NCBI RefSeq assembly: GCF_020991365.1
Contig: NZ_JAJLRA010000017.1
Coordinates: 1 to 64,000 of the forward strand
Direction of reading: 5' to 3'
Length of the DNA: 64,000 nucleotides
Origin: Streptacidiphilus sp. ASG 303
Lineage (GTDB): Bacteria; Actinomycetota; Actinomycetes; Streptomycetales; Streptomycetaceae
Shown here: piece after piece, positions 19,766 through 29,093 of the stretch
Position numbering within the stretch: position 1 is the stretch's first letter
How the letters are laid out: each line of letters opens with the position of its first letter
The notes under the pieces: model-generated
The model's input: only the letters and a program-made list of their open reading frames with translations
Told to the model about the DNA's origin: nothing
Databases searched by the model: none
Position numbers and translations under genes: made by a program

Positions 19766-19835
19766 GTTCCATAAGGAACGGTTGCGTACACAATCCCTCC
19801 CTCGCTAGGGTCGATCCTAGTGAACGGCAGCGTTC
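19766..19835. promoter_or_regulatory. Operator candidates between TetR and MFS genes
   Basis: Three perfect inverted repeats occur: GTTCC-ATAA-GGAAC (19766-19779), CTAGG-GTCGAT-CCTAG (19805-19820) and GAACG-GCAG-CGTTC (19822-19835). A related half GAACGGTTGCGT starts at 19776, 46 bases from the matching GAACGGCAGCGT. Shared GAAC/GTTC arms suggest two binding sites for the TetR protein covering both promoters. Confidence 0.55.
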
Positions 19836-19927
19836 CTTCCCAGCCCGCCGACAGGTGCGCCGTGCCATACGGCACCCGCGGGCAACCCGTATCCAGGCTG
19901 ACGGACAGAGCCGACAGGGGGCACACG

Positions 19928-21469
19928 GTGGCCGTCTCGGACACACTCATCAAGCACGCACCACCCAGGGCGAGCAGGGGGCAGCACCCGGGGGTCGCCC
20001 TCACGGTCATCGCCGCCACCCAGCTCATGGTGGTGCTCGACGCCACGATCGTGAACATCGCACTGCCGCACATCCAGGACGCACTCCACTTCACCACCAC
20101 CGACCTGTCCTGGGTCATCAACGCCTACACGCTCACCTTCGGCGGCCTGCTGCTGCTCGGCGGCCGGGCCGGCGACATCCTCGGCCGCCGCCGGGTCTTC
20201 ATCGTGGGCGTGCTGCTCTTCGGCCTCGCCTCGCTGCTCGGCGGGTTCGCAGTGAACTCCGGCATGCTGCTGGCCTCCCGCGCGCTCCAGGGCATCGGCG
20301 GCGCGATCTGCTCGCCGACCGCCTTCGCCCTGATCGCGACCAACTTCAAGGAGGGGCCGGAGCGCAACCGGGCCTTCGGCGTCTTCTCCGCCGTCGCGGG
20401 CTCCGGCGCCGCCATCGGCCTGCTGGCCGGCGGCCTGCTCACGGAGTTCCTCAACTGGCGCTGGGTGCTCTTCGTGAACGTCCCGATCGCCGTCGCCATC
20501 GCGATCGCCGCGCCGCTGTACATCAACGAGTCCGAGCGCCACCCGGGCCGGTTCGACCTGGTCGGCGCGCTGACCTCGACGCTGGGCCTGGTCTCCCTGG
20601 TGTACGGGTTCATCCGCGCCGCCTCGGACGGCTGGAGCGACACCTGGGCGGTGGCCTCCTTCGCGGCCGCCGCCGTCCTGCTGGCCCTCTTCGTGGCCAC
20701 CGAGCGGCGCACGGCGCAGCCCATCACGCCGCTGCACATGTTCGCCGACCGCAACCGCAGCGGCAGCTACGTGATGATGCTCTGCCTGGCCGCGGCGATG
20801 TTCGGGATCTTCTTCTACGTCACGCTCTTCGTCCAGCGGACCCTGGGCTACAGCCCGCTCAAGGCCGGCGTGGCGTTCCTCCCGATCAGCGCGTCGATCA
20901 TCACGGCAGCGCAGATCTCCTCCCGCTTCCAGGCCAGGACCGGCCCCAAGCCGTTCATGGCGACCGGTGCGCTGCTGGTCACCACGGGCCTGCTGTGGCT
21001 GACCAGGACGACGGCGAGCAGCGGCTACCCCGAGGGGGTGCTCGGACCGACGGTGCTCTTCGGCCTCGGCATGGGCTGCATCTTCGTCCCGCTGATGCTG
21101 ATCGCGGTCTCCGGGGTGCCGCCGCGGGAGACCGGCGCGGCCTCCGGCCTGCTGAACGCGACCCAGCAGGTCGGCGGATCGCTGGGCCTGTCCATCCTCA
21201 CGACCGTCTTCGGCACGGCGGCCAGGGACGAGGCCAAGCACCAGCTGCCCTCGTTCCTCGCCCAGGCCACGCCCGCCCAGAAGGCGGAGGCGCTGAGGAC
21301 GCAGCAACTGCCGGGCCACTGGGGGAACGAGGTGCTGGTGCACGGCATCTCCCAGGCGTTCGTCGTCGGGGCGGCCCTGGCGGTCGTGGCGCTGCTGACG
21401 GCGGTCTTCGTCATCAAGCCCAGAGCGGCGGCCCTCCCCGCCGAGCCCGTGCACAGCGCCGGCCTCTGA
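19928..21469 (+). CDS. MFS multidrug efflux transporter, DHA2 (14-TMS) family
   Basis: This is a 513-residue integral membrane protein with about 14 hydrophobic helices. Helix 1 has VVLDATIVNIALP, and the loop motif GGRAGDILGRRRVF is the MFS motif A. The family exports drugs in exchange for protons (QacA/EmrB type). The GTG at 19928, eight bases after AGGGGG, is preferred to the upstream ATG, which would put 36 uncharacteristic residues before it. It is controlled most likely by the adjacent divergent TetR protein. The substrate is unknown. Confidence 0.93.
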   Translation: MAVSDTLIKHAPPRASRGQHPGVALTVIAATQLMVVLDATIVNIALPHIQDALHFTTTDLSWVINAYTLTFGGLLLLGGRAGDILGRRRVFIVGVLLFGLASLLGGFAVNSGMLLASRALQGIGGAICSPTAFALIATNFKEGPERNRAFGVFSAVAGSGAAIGLLAGGLLTEFLNWRWVLFVNVPIAVAIAIAAPLYINESERHPGRFDLVGALTSTLGLVSLVYGFIRAASDGWSDTWAVASFAAAAVLLALFVATERRTAQPITPLHMFADRNRSGSYVMMLCLAAAMFGIFFYVTLFVQRTLGYSPLKAGVAFLPISASIITAAQISSRFQARTGPKPFMATGALLVTTGLLWLTRTTASSGYPEGVLGPTVLFGLGMGCIFVPLMLIAVSGVPPRETGAASGLLNATQQVGGSLGLSILTTVFGTAARDEAKHQLPSFLAQATPAQKAEALRTQQLPGHWGNEVLVHGISQAFVVGAALAVVALLTAVFVIKPRAAALPAEPVHSAGL

Positions 21470-21510
21470 CCGACGCACCCGGTGGCCGGCAGCCGGCGAG
21501 CCGGACGCCC

Positions 21511-21556
21511 GCCGGGGCCGGGTGCGGAGGAGGTGTCCTCCGCACCCGGCCCCGGC
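21511..21556. terminator. Perfect long hairpin terminator
   Basis: Arms of 21 bases (21511-21531 and 21536-21556) pair perfectly around a GGTG loop, between convergent MFS and DUF4173 genes. It is a strong bidirectional terminator. Confidence 0.85.
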
Positions 21557-21602
21557 AACAGATCCCAGGCGGCAGGCGGCAGTTGGCAGTTGGCGGGCGG
21601 GC

Positions 21603-23327
21603 CTAGTACCCGAAGCGCCCCTCGTCCACGGGTTGTCCCGCCCGGTCGCACGCGCTCTCGGGATCGACCAGCGGGTGGTCCCGCAGCAGGGCGCGCGCCC
21701 TGGCCTCGCTCAGGCTGGCCGCGTACCAGGGGGGCGACTCGCGCTCCAGCGTCCCCGCGACCTCCTCCAGGGCGCAGCTGCGCTGGGGCTCCGGCAGGCG
21801 GTCCAGGGCGGGGACGGCGTCGGCGGAGAGCAGGCGCAGGTAGCCCAGGTCGATCCGGCCGGTCCGGTCGAAGCGGGAGACGTTCTGCCGGGCGACCAGC
21901 GCGTCGGGCGAGGCCAGGCCGTACGCCAGGACACCGACCGCCGCGCTGAGCGCCACCGCCCGGGGGAGCCAGCGCCCCGACCGCAGGAGTCCCGCCGCCA
22001 TCAGCAGCAGGAGGACCGCCCCGAGCCAGATCTCGACCGCCCCCACCCAGACCCGCAGCTGCGTCAGCCCGTAGGCGTCCACGTAGAGCTGCATCCTGCG
22101 CAGCGCGGAGGCGACCACGACCACCGTGAGGAGGCAGAGCGTGCCGAGCAGGCAGCGCACGAGCACGGTGTCGCGGCGGGTGGCGCGGGGCGCCCGGCGG
22201 TGGGCCGCCGCCACCACGGCCAGGGTGAGCACCGTGACGCACAGCAGCTGCCAGAAGCCCTGGCGGGCGTACTGGGCGTAGGTCAGGCCGGTGGAGCGCA
22301 GCACCGCCGCGTAGCCGCCGAAGAGCACCACCAGCTGCACGCCGATGAAGACCGCGAAGAGCACGTCGAGCACGACCAGCGGCAGCGCCCACTCCAGCAG
22401 TCCGCGCGGCCTGGCGGGCCTGACGGGCAGCCGGTCCCAGCGCCGCGGGGACGCAGCGGTCCTCGCGGCGGCCAGGGCCAGGGCCGCACCGCCGCCGAAG
22501 AGCAGCACGCGCAGCGGCACCTCGGCCACCGGCACGCTGGGCACCACCCCGCTCAGCAGGTCGGCGAAGGCCGCGTCGGCGCCGGCGAACAGCGCACCGA
22601 AGACCAGCAGCAGCACCAGGGCGAGCCCGGCCGCACGCAGGACCGGCCACCACCGGTCACGGGCAGGCAGCGAACGCGCACGCAGCCCCTCCCAGGCCCA
22701 GGCCGCCCCCGGCGCCACGGCGAGGAGCAGGCCGGCCGCCCCCAGCAGGACGCCCGCCCAGCGGCGCCCGCCGTGCAGGGCGAGCGAACCCGCCGCCAGC
22801 GCACCCGCCAGGGCGAGGAAGACCGGCCACCCCGCCTCGCTCAGCGCGGGGACCGCGAGCAGCAGCAGCGCCGTGGCGGCCCAGGCCAGCGTCCAGGGTC
22901 TGGCCCGCCGCCGGGCGGCCCGTGCGGCCGCCGCGGCCCCGCCGGCGGCCGCCGACGCCACCAGCAGCAGGCCCGGGCCGATGCCTGAACCGAGCAGCAG
23001 GGTCGACAGCAGGCCCGTGAGCAGCACCGCTCCGAGCACCCAGGGGCCCGCCGGGGCCGGCCCGCCCTGCGGCCGCACCGCCTTCCTCCAGGCGGGCGTC
23101 ACCCGCGGCACGGCCCACGGCACGGGCGGGAGGCCCCCGGCAGCCGCCCCGGGGGCCGCCCCGGCCGCCGCCGTCCCAGCCGCCGCCCCCTGCGGCGGCG
23201 GACCTCCCGGCCCGGTCCCGGTCCCCGGGCGTGCCACGGCGGCGGAGCCGCCGGTGGCGGGCGTCGCGGGCACGCCGTTCCCGCCGCCTGCTCCAGGCGC
23301 CCCGGCAGCCGGCGCGGTGTCCGACAT
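21603..23327 (-). CDS. Integral membrane protein, DUF4173-like
   Basis: The protein has 574 residues. The first 85 are Gly/Ala/Pro-rich and cytoplasmic. About ten to twelve transmembrane helices follow (from VLGAVLLTGLLSTLLLGSG to about residue 465). A soluble C-terminus ends in ESACDRAGQPVDEGRFGY. The motif RIDLGYLRLLSADAVPAL after the last helix is typical of DUF4153/DUF4173 proteins. Function is unknown. The gene is monocistronic; the start ATG is at 23327. Confidence 0.8.
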   Translation of the reverse strand: MSDTAPAAGAPGAGGGNGVPATPATGGSAAVARPGTGTGPGGPPPQGAAAGTAAAGAAPGAAAGGLPPVPWAVPRVTPAWRKAVRPQGGPAPAGPWVLGAVLLTGLLSTLLLGSGIGPGLLLVASAAAGGAAAAARAARRRARPWTLAWAATALLLLAVPALSEAGWPVFLALAGALAAGSLALHGGRRWAGVLLGAAGLLLAVAPGAAWAWEGLRARSLPARDRWWPVLRAAGLALVLLLVFGALFAGADAAFADLLSGVVPSVPVAEVPLRVLLFGGGAALALAAARTAASPRRWDRLPVRPARPRGLLEWALPLVVLDVLFAVFIGVQLVVLFGGYAAVLRSTGLTYAQYARQGFWQLLCVTVLTLAVVAAAHRRAPRATRRDTVLVRCLLGTLCLLTVVVVASALRRMQLYVDAYGLTQLRVWVGAVEIWLGAVLLLLMAAGLLRSGRWLPRAVALSAAVGVLAYGLASPDALVARQNVSRFDRTGRIDLGYLRLLSADAVPALDRLPEPQRSCALEEVAGTLERESPPWYAASLSEARARALLRDHPLVDPESACDRAGQPVDEGRFGY

Positions 23328-23420
23328 GATGCCCCCCTCGGCCTTACCGGGGCCCGTGCGGCCTCGGCGTGGACGGAACTGTAGGGCTCCCGATCATGGG
23401 GGTCACCGCCCCGGAGGGCC

Positions 23421-23479
23421 GCCGGGCCCTTCTGTCGACATCCTGTGACGAAGGGCCCGGCGCCGGAGGAGGCTCCGGC
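23421..23479 (-). terminator. Tandem hairpins after the large secreted protein gene
   Basis: Twelve-base arms GCCGGGCCCTTC (23421-23432) and GAAGGGCCCGGC (23450-23461) pair perfectly. A second stem, GCCGGAG-GAGG-CTCCGGC, follows at 23462-23479. Both lie just after the stop codon on the minus strand. Confidence 0.75.
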
Positions 23480-23484
23480 AGGGG

Positions 23485-26400
23485 TCAGTAGGAGGCGTAC
23501 AGGGAGTAGGCCGCAGCGGCCTTGACCGAGCTGCCGAAGGACGCGGGCCAGCTGCCGAAGGCGACCCCGCCCGCGCTGTAGGCGCCCTGCCCGGCGCTCC
23601 CTGCGCTGTACCGCATGTTGTTCGACGTCCCGTCGGCGCCGTTGGTGTTGTACATCAGCCAGTAGGTGGTGTTCGCGCCGAGCGTGGCGGTGAGCGGCAG
23701 GGTGTTCCAGGCGTTGGCGGTGAGGGTGCCGGTCGCCGTGGAGGCGACCAGGGTGCCGGGCGACCCGGCGTTGTCGGTGTAGACGGCCAGCTGGTACTTG
23801 TCGGCGGGCGCCGCGCTGACGCTGCCGACGTAGACCGACATCGACTTCAGCGACACGGCGGCGGCCCCGGTGGTGACCTTGCTGCCGTTCATGTGGTTGG
23901 CGTTGCCGTCGTCGAGCTGGCTGCCGGCCTGGGTGTTGCCGAGGGTCTGCAGCGGGACGCCCCCGGTGGTGAAGCCGGCCGTGAAGGGCGACGCCATGGC
24001 GTTCCCGGCGGTGTCCTTGATCTGCTGCACCGTCAGGGTGTAGGCCGTGTCGGCGGTGAGCTGCTGTGCGGGCGTCAGCACCGCGGCGTTCGCGGCGGCG
24101 TCCCAGGCCACCGCAGCGGGCACGGCCGCGCCCGCCGCGGTGCGCAGGGTGACGGTGGAGCCCGTGACGGTGGCCGGGTCCACGGGCTCGTCGAATCCCA
24201 CCCGGACCGCCGTGGTGAGGGCGACGTCCTTGGCGCCGTCCGCCGGAGCGGTGGAGGTGACGGAGGGCGGGGTGGTGTCCTGGCCGTAGGTGGCCGTGTA
24301 GGAGCCCGGCTTCGCGTCGAAGAAGGCGTACTGCACGCCCTTGACGGTGTCGGTCCGGTACGGGATCGGGGCGCCCCCGAACGTGATGCCGGCGAGGCTG
24401 CCGCCGGCCGAGGAAGCCGGGACCATGCCGCGCAGCCCGTTGGCGCCGCCCGCCACGTCGAAGGTCAGCCTGCCGTTCTGCCAGGCGAGGTTGGTGAAGG
24501 TCGAGCTGTTGCGGGTGTCCAGCCAGGTCAGCATCTGGCGGCCGGAGACCACCGGGACCCCGTGGGCCTTCGCCGAGGCGATGATGGCGTCGGAGGCCGC
24601 GGACGCCGCGTAGTCGGTGTGGATGTTGGCGGTCAGCGCGGCGTAGTACCCCTGGGAGCCGTAGGCGGCGTCCAGCAGGGTGTCGACGGTGTACGGGTAG
24701 GTCTGGCCCGACTCGTCGGTCATCTGCGTGGTGGCCTGGTAGGTGTCGATGACGCTGCCGTCCTCGTCGGCGAAGCGCATGATCTCGCCGGTGCCGTTGA
24801 AGAACCCCGGCCGGTTCTTCGTGAAGGACGCCGGATAGTAGTAGTAGTCCGTGTCCAGACGGATGCCGTTCGCCTTCTTCACCTTGGGCTGGGTCGCCCA
24901 GTCGTCCCACTCCACGCAGTGGGTGCGGCTGCTGGACGGGCCCGGCAGGGCGGGGTACTTGGCCTTCCAGGCGCCGAGCTGGTCCTGGTAGAGGCCCGAC
25001 AGCGCGGAGGCCGCGCCCCACGGCCGGCAGTCGGTGGTGACGTGCACGCCCACCTCGAAGCCCTGGTCGGTGTAGGCCTTGGCCTGCGCCGCGGTCATGG
25101 GCCCGCTGGTGTAGAGGTACGACGACCCGCGGACGCACTGCCAGGCCGCGACGTCGCAGCCGGACGGGCTCTGCGCGATGTAGCCGTCCCAGCGTCCGGC
25201 GGTGCCGCCGATGCCGTGGTCGTCGCCGGTCATCACCACCACGGCCTTCACGTCGCGGGGGAAGTACCAGAAGCGGGGCAGCGGCTTGCGCGGGCGGTCC
25301 ATCTGCGTGATCAGGTTCACCAGCAGCCGCTGCTGCTCGTCGGCGATCGGGATGATCGCCTTGTCGAGGTTGTTCCAGTCGGGCTGGCCGTTGGTGCCGA
25401 AGAACATCTCGCTGGCCTCGTAGCCGTCCGTGGAGTCGCGCTGCTGGCCCGCCCAGGCGACGTTGCCCTGCCGGGTCTGGACCACGGACTTCGCCAGGTC
25501 GTAGGTGAACGCCGCCGCCTGGCCGCCGGAGGAGCCGACGCCGCGCAGCGTCACCGCCGGGTCGTTGGTCGCCGTCGTGGCGTCCCCGTACAGGGTGGCG
25601 ACGGCGGTCGCGCCGTCGAGCGTGTAGCGGTCGGCGGCGCCGTGGTACTGCATGGTCGCGCCCGTGATGCCCGCGCCCGGGCCGGAGGAGGTGTCGATCT
25701 TCAGGTAGGCGTCGGAGCGGACCGCGCCCGCGTCCGCGATCCCGAGCAGCGGCGCCAGCTTCTTGTCGGGGCGCATGGCGACGAGCTTCCCGCCGCCGGT
25801 CGTCCAGTCGCCCAGCATGGTCGCCTGCGCCTGGGTCAGCGGCATCTCGCCGAGCAGGGCGACGTCGTAGCCGGCCAGGGTCGCGGAGGTCACCTGCGAG
25901 ATGTCCAGGACCTTGAAGTACGGGACGCCCTCGGCGGTGAGGATCTCGCCGTAGTAGCGCGAGTAGGGGTTGGCCGCGGAGGCGATGACCAGGATCGGCC
26001 CCCCGCTGCCGGAGCCCGGGCCGGGGTCCGGGGGCGGGGTGGTGTCCACCGTGTAGGTGGCGCGGACGGCGAAGGACACCGACTGGTAGGCGGCGTTGCC
26101 GAAGCCCGAGGGCCACGTGCCGAAGGCCGTGCCGCCCGTGGCGTAGGCACTGCGGCCGCCGCTGTCGTACGTCATGTTGTTGGCGGTCGAGCTGGACGCG
26201 TTGGTGTTGTAGGCCAGCCAGTAGGCGGTGTTGGGCTTCACCGTCGCGGAGACGGCGACGGTGTTCCAGCTGTTCGCGGTGAGCGCGGCGGAGGCGCTCT
26301 TCGCGATCAGCGTGCCCGGCGCGTTGGCGTTGTCGCTGTAGAGCGCGACCTGGAACTGGTTGCGCGGGGCGGCGCTCACCGCGCCCACGTACACGCTCAT

Positions 26401-26655
26401 GCTGGTCACGGTGCCCCCGGACGCCCCCGTGACGTAGCGCGTCGCGTTCATGTAGTTCGCGTCGCCGCTGTCGGTCCGGGAACCGGGCGTGGTCGCGCCC
26501 AGGACCGCCGTGTCGGCGGCCGCCGCGGCGGCCGCCGTCCTGCCCGCCGCCGTCCTGCCCGCGCCGGGGGCCGCCGTCCTGCCCGCCCCCGCCGCACCGG
26601 TCACCGCCGCCAGTACGGCCGCCATCACGACGGCCAGCCTCTTCGTGCGCCCCAC
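23485..26655 (-). CDS. Large secreted protein with deacetylase-like core and duplicated terminal module
   Basis: The protein has 1056 residues and starts with GTG at 26655. A signal peptide (LAVVMAAVLAAVTGAAGA) is followed by Ala-rich AGRTAA repeats. Module A (about 50-195: SMSVYVG-VSAAP, NTAYWLAYNTN, NNMTY) recurs at the C-terminus (about 905-1056: SMSVYVGSVSAAP, NTTYWLMYNTN, NNMRY). Between them lie a glutamine-amidotransferase-like stretch (ILVIASAANPYSRYYGEIL, about 220-320), a polysaccharide-deacetylase-like core (VVMTGDDHGIGG near 477, GVHV near 537) and a bacterial Ig-like domain (PPSVTSTAPADGAKDV). The DDH and later His resemble the NodB metal site. A role on cell-wall or extracellular glycans is inferred only from this. 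The family is not firmly recognised. Confidence 0.8.
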   Translation of the reverse strand: MGRTKRLAVVMAAVLAAVTGAAGAGRTAAPGAGRTAAGRTAAAAAAADTAVLGATTPGSRTDSGDANYMNATRYVTGASGGTVTSMSVYVGAVSAAPRNQFQVALYSDNANAPGTLIAKSASAALTANSWNTVAVSATVKPNTAYWLAYNTNASSSTANNMTYDSGGRSAYATGGTAFGTWPSGFGNAAYQSVSFAVRATYTVDTTPPPDPGPGSGSGGPILVIASAANPYSRYYGEILTAEGVPYFKVLDISQVTSATLAGYDVALLGEMPLTQAQATMLGDWTTGGGKLVAMRPDKKLAPLLGIADAGAVRSDAYLKIDTSSGPGAGITGATMQYHGAADRYTLDGATAVATLYGDATTATNDPAVTLRGVGSSGGQAAAFTYDLAKSVVQTRQGNVAWAGQQRDSTDGYEASEMFFGTNGQPDWNNLDKAIIPIADEQQRLLVNLITQMDRPRKPLPRFWYFPRDVKAVVVMTGDDHGIGGTAGRWDGYIAQSPSGCDVAAWQCVRGSSYLYTSGPMTAAQAKAYTDQGFEVGVHVTTDCRPWGAASALSGLYQDQLGAWKAKYPALPGPSSSRTHCVEWDDWATQPKVKKANGIRLDTDYYYYPASFTKNRPGFFNGTGEIMRFADEDGSVIDTYQATTQMTDESGQTYPYTVDTLLDAAYGSQGYYAALTANIHTDYAASAASDAIIASAKAHGVPVVSGRQMLTWLDTRNSSTFTNLAWQNGRLTFDVAGGANGLRGMVPASSAGGSLAGITFGGAPIPYRTDTVKGVQYAFFDAKPGSYTATYGQDTTPPSVTSTAPADGAKDVALTTAVRVGFDEPVDPATVTGSTVTLRTAAGAAVPAAVAWDAAANAAVLTPAQQLTADTAYTLTVQQIKDTAGNAMASPFTAGFTTGGVPLQTLGNTQAGSQLDDGNANHMNGSKVTTGAAAVSLKSMSVYVGSVSAAPADKYQLAVYTDNAGSPGTLVASTATGTLTANAWNTLPLTATLGANTTYWLMYNTNGADGTSNNMRYSAGSAGQGAYSAGGVAFGSWPASFGSSVKAAAAYSLYASY

Positions 26656-27209
26656 GCCGACCCCCCGGCACGCGCCGCCGTGCCCTGACGCCCCGTCGGC
26701 GCGGGGGTCGCGGCGGACTCCGGCTACCGGTTCTACCGGCTCCCGCCCGCGCCGTCCACGGATTACCCACATTCCGTGCGCGCACCGCCCACGAACGGGT
26801 ACCGGACCGCCGCTTGCGGCCCCCGCGCGGCAGGGCGCCCCCAGCCCCGGCACGGGGAGGCCGGCGCAGGACGCCGGGCCCCGGCGCCGGGGCCCGGCCG
26901 GGGCCGGGAACGGGGGCGGCCCCCGACCGCGGTGGGTCGGGGGGCCGCTCGCACGGGGCCGGACGGCGTCCGGTCCGCGCAGGGGATCGGCTGGACCTGG
27001 CCGTCCCGGGGGCGCCCCCGCCTTTCGGCCTCCTCAAGGGGGATCTCTGCGTCCCAGGTCCAAGGGCTCTCCGGCCCGGCTGGAACCACGTCAGGAATCG
27101 GCCTCGTGCACCCGCGGTGTGCCCTCGCCCCGGCCCGGCTGTCGATGGATGTGTCATGACGTGGGGATAGAGTCCGCCGATCGCTTGCAGGTGAGTTGAA
27201 GGAGCTCAG
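26656..27209. other. Intergenic region, secreted protein / DUF1963 gene
   Basis: This is 554 bases between divergent starts. It should contain both promoters. A TAGAGT hexamer at 27168-27173, 37 bases before the rightward gene, is a plausible -10, but no good -35 is seen. Open frames here are shadows without recognisable domains. Confidence 0.5.
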
Positions 27210-28241
27210 ATGGCGAGGACCACTCCGCCCCGGCCGATCGACGTCGCCACCGTGTTCCCCGAGCTGGGGCCGCTGGCACGGCAGGCCGTTCGCCTGCACC
27301 CCCGCCCAGGCCGGCCCACGATCCACGAGAGCTCGGTCGGCGGCCCGCTGCTCTGGCCTGCCGACGAGGACTGGCCCGCATGCAGTGACGAACACGGACA
27401 CTGGGACCGGCCGGTCTCACTGGAGGACGTCCGCCGGTACCGCGACCTGCTGGAAGCCGCATGGCTCCGGCCGCGGTCCCCGGGGGAGAACCTCCTCACG
27501 GCAGAGCAGCGGGCGCACATGGACAAGCTCAGAGAAGGACACCCTCCGCACCACGAGCCGAATCCGCTCCTCCCGGTCGCACAGCTCCACCTGCGCGACA
27601 TCCCGGGACTCTCCGGGCCCGAGGGAGCAGATGTCCTCCAGATACTGTGGTGCCCGCTCGACCACGCGGAGGGCATACCCGCGGCCCGCCTTTTCTGGCG
27701 GGACTCCGCCGACGTCCGCGAGGTGCTCGCCCAGCCGCCCGTCCCGCTCGACGTCGACCACTACGGCAACTACGTGCCCGAGCCCTGCGTGCTGCACCCG
27801 GAGGTCGTCACCGAGTACCCGGCGTCCCACGAGCTTCCCGACGAACTCGGCAAACGCCTCAGCGCCTGGGGGCGCAACGCGTGGGCAGGGCTGCACCCGG
27901 AGGACGACGGCCACCACGGCAGCACGTACTACCAGGACGAGCACAGCGTTGCCCCCGGCTGGAAGGTCGGCGGGTGGGGCCCGTGGAGCTTCCGCGACCC
28001 GTCGCCCATGAACTGCGGGACCTGCGGCTCGGAATGCCGGCCCCTTCTGACCGTCGACTCGGGGGAATGGGACGGCGGAAGCGGCAGCTGGATCCCGCTC
28101 GAGGACCGCGACCACACCGGTCCTGTCGGGATCAGGCATCCGTCCAACCCCCCGATGGTCCAGATCGGCCGCGGTTACACCCTGCAGATCTACATCTGCC
28201 CCACGTCCTTCGACCATCCCCACCTCGAGACCATGCAGTGA
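27210..28241 (+). CDS. DUF1963-like protein (YwqG fold, probable)
   Basis: This is a 343-residue cytoplasmic protein. The pattern of a short N-terminal Pro/Arg segment, SSVGGPLLWPADEDWPAC, LPVAQLHLRDIPG, DVLQILWCP and a late GGWGPWSF is that of DUF1963/YwqG proteins. A CGTCGSEC pair of cysteines near residue 272-278 may bind metal. AAGGAG lies 12 to 7 bases before the ATG. The gene stands in the accessory-looking region and is followed by a broken transposase. Function is unknown; related proteins are often found near toxins or phage-like loci. Confidence 0.8.
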   Translation: MARTTPPRPIDVATVFPELGPLARQAVRLHPRPGRPTIHESSVGGPLLWPADEDWPACSDEHGHWDRPVSLEDVRRYRDLLEAAWLRPRSPGENLLTAEQRAHMDKLREGHPPHHEPNPLLPVAQLHLRDIPGLSGPEGADVLQILWCPLDHAEGIPAARLFWRDSADVREVLAQPPVPLDVDHYGNYVPEPCVLHPEVVTEYPASHELPDELGKRLSAWGRNAWAGLHPEDDGHHGSTYYQDEHSVAPGWKVGGWGPWSFRDPSPMNCGTCGSECRPLLTVDSGEWDGGSGSWIPLEDRDHTGPVGIRHPSNPPMVQIGRGYTLQIYICPTSFDHPHLETMQ

Positions 28242-28522
28242 GCCGATTTCAACTTGTCTGAGGGGATGGCCAGTTGGTGCGGGTGCGGGGTCCGGGAAGG
28301 GGTGAAGCTCCTGGTAGATCGGTTGTCGACCAAGAGCAACCTGTCCGCCCGGAGCTTCGCATGCTTGTCCACCCATCGGGGATCGATCTGTCCAGCTCGA
28401 CCCTGCGGTACCTCTCCCGCCTGCTGGCCGCTCGGCGCCGGGAGCTCGGCACGCGGTGGCGCCGGCTCCCCGCGGACCGGCAGGCCCTGCTTGCCCTGGC
28501 CCACCTGCGGTGTGGCCACACG

Positions 28523-28550
28523 CCCCCAGCCTCCGGCCGGGAGGGACCCC
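28523..28550. repeat. Palindromic insertion 1 in transposase pseudogene
   Basis: These 28 bases rich in CCGGCCGGGAGG separate the codons for CGHT and NARLAAG. Removing exactly 28 bases restores the transposase frame. The complement is close to insertion 2 (both contain CTCCCGGCCGGAGGCTGGGG). Confidence 0.75.
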
Positions 28551-28718
28551 AACGCCCGGCTCGCAGCCGGCTTCGGCGTCGGGATCGCCACCGTCCACCG
28601 CTCCATGACCGAAGCGGTCGAGGTCCTGGCCGCAGTCGCCCCGGACCTGGCCACGGCCACCCGCACTGCCGCACGCAAGGCGTTCGTCATCCTCGACGGC
28701 ACCCTGCTGCCCATCGAC

Positions 28719-28748
28719 TGGGGGCACCTCCCGGCCGGAGGCTGGGGG
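28719..28748. repeat. Palindromic insertion 2 in transposase pseudogene
   Basis: The unit starts TGGGGGCACCTCCCGGCCGG and ends GAGGCTGGGGG. It lies between LLPID and IAADRPYY and shifts the frame by 29 bases. Confidence 0.75.
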
Positions 28749-28822
28749 CGATCGCCGCCGACCGGCCGTACTACTCCGGGAAGCACAAGAAGCACGGCAT
28801 GAACGTGCAGGTCATCGCCGAC

Positions 28823-28856
28823 CCTCCCCCGGCCTGACGGCCGGGAGGTGCCCCCA
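28823..28856. repeat. Palindromic insertion 3 in transposase pseudogene
   Basis: The complement starts TGGGGGCACCTCCCGGCCG, as in insertion 2. It interrupts the sequence between VIADP and GRLLWASP and carries an in-frame TGA. Confidence 0.75.
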
Positions 28857-29056
28857 GGGCGGCTGCTGTGGGCCTCGCCCGCCCTGCCCGGCGCGGTCCA
28901 CGACATCAGGGCCGCCCGCGCCCACGGCGTCATCGACGCCCTGGCCGAGGCCGGTGTGCGGTGCTGGGCGGACAAGGGGTACCAGGGTGCCGGCGGCACG
29001 GTGCGCGTCCCCTACCGCGGCCGCTGGGAGAAGCTCTCCGCGGGCCAGAAGGCCGA

Positions 29057-29093
29057 TGGGGGCACCCCCGGCCTTCGGCCGGGGGTGCCCCCA
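29057..29093. repeat. Palindromic insertion 4 in transposase pseudogene
   Basis: This is a perfect palindrome with 17-base arms around TTC, starting TGGGGGCACCCCCGG. It lies between SAGQKA and HARIRAV and changes the frame. Confidence 0.8.

Noticed and set aside
23099-27157. Leftward 1352-codon open frame overlapping the secreted protein gene
   Set aside because: It is Arg/His/Gly-rich and out of frame with the protein that has a signal peptide and recognisable motifs.
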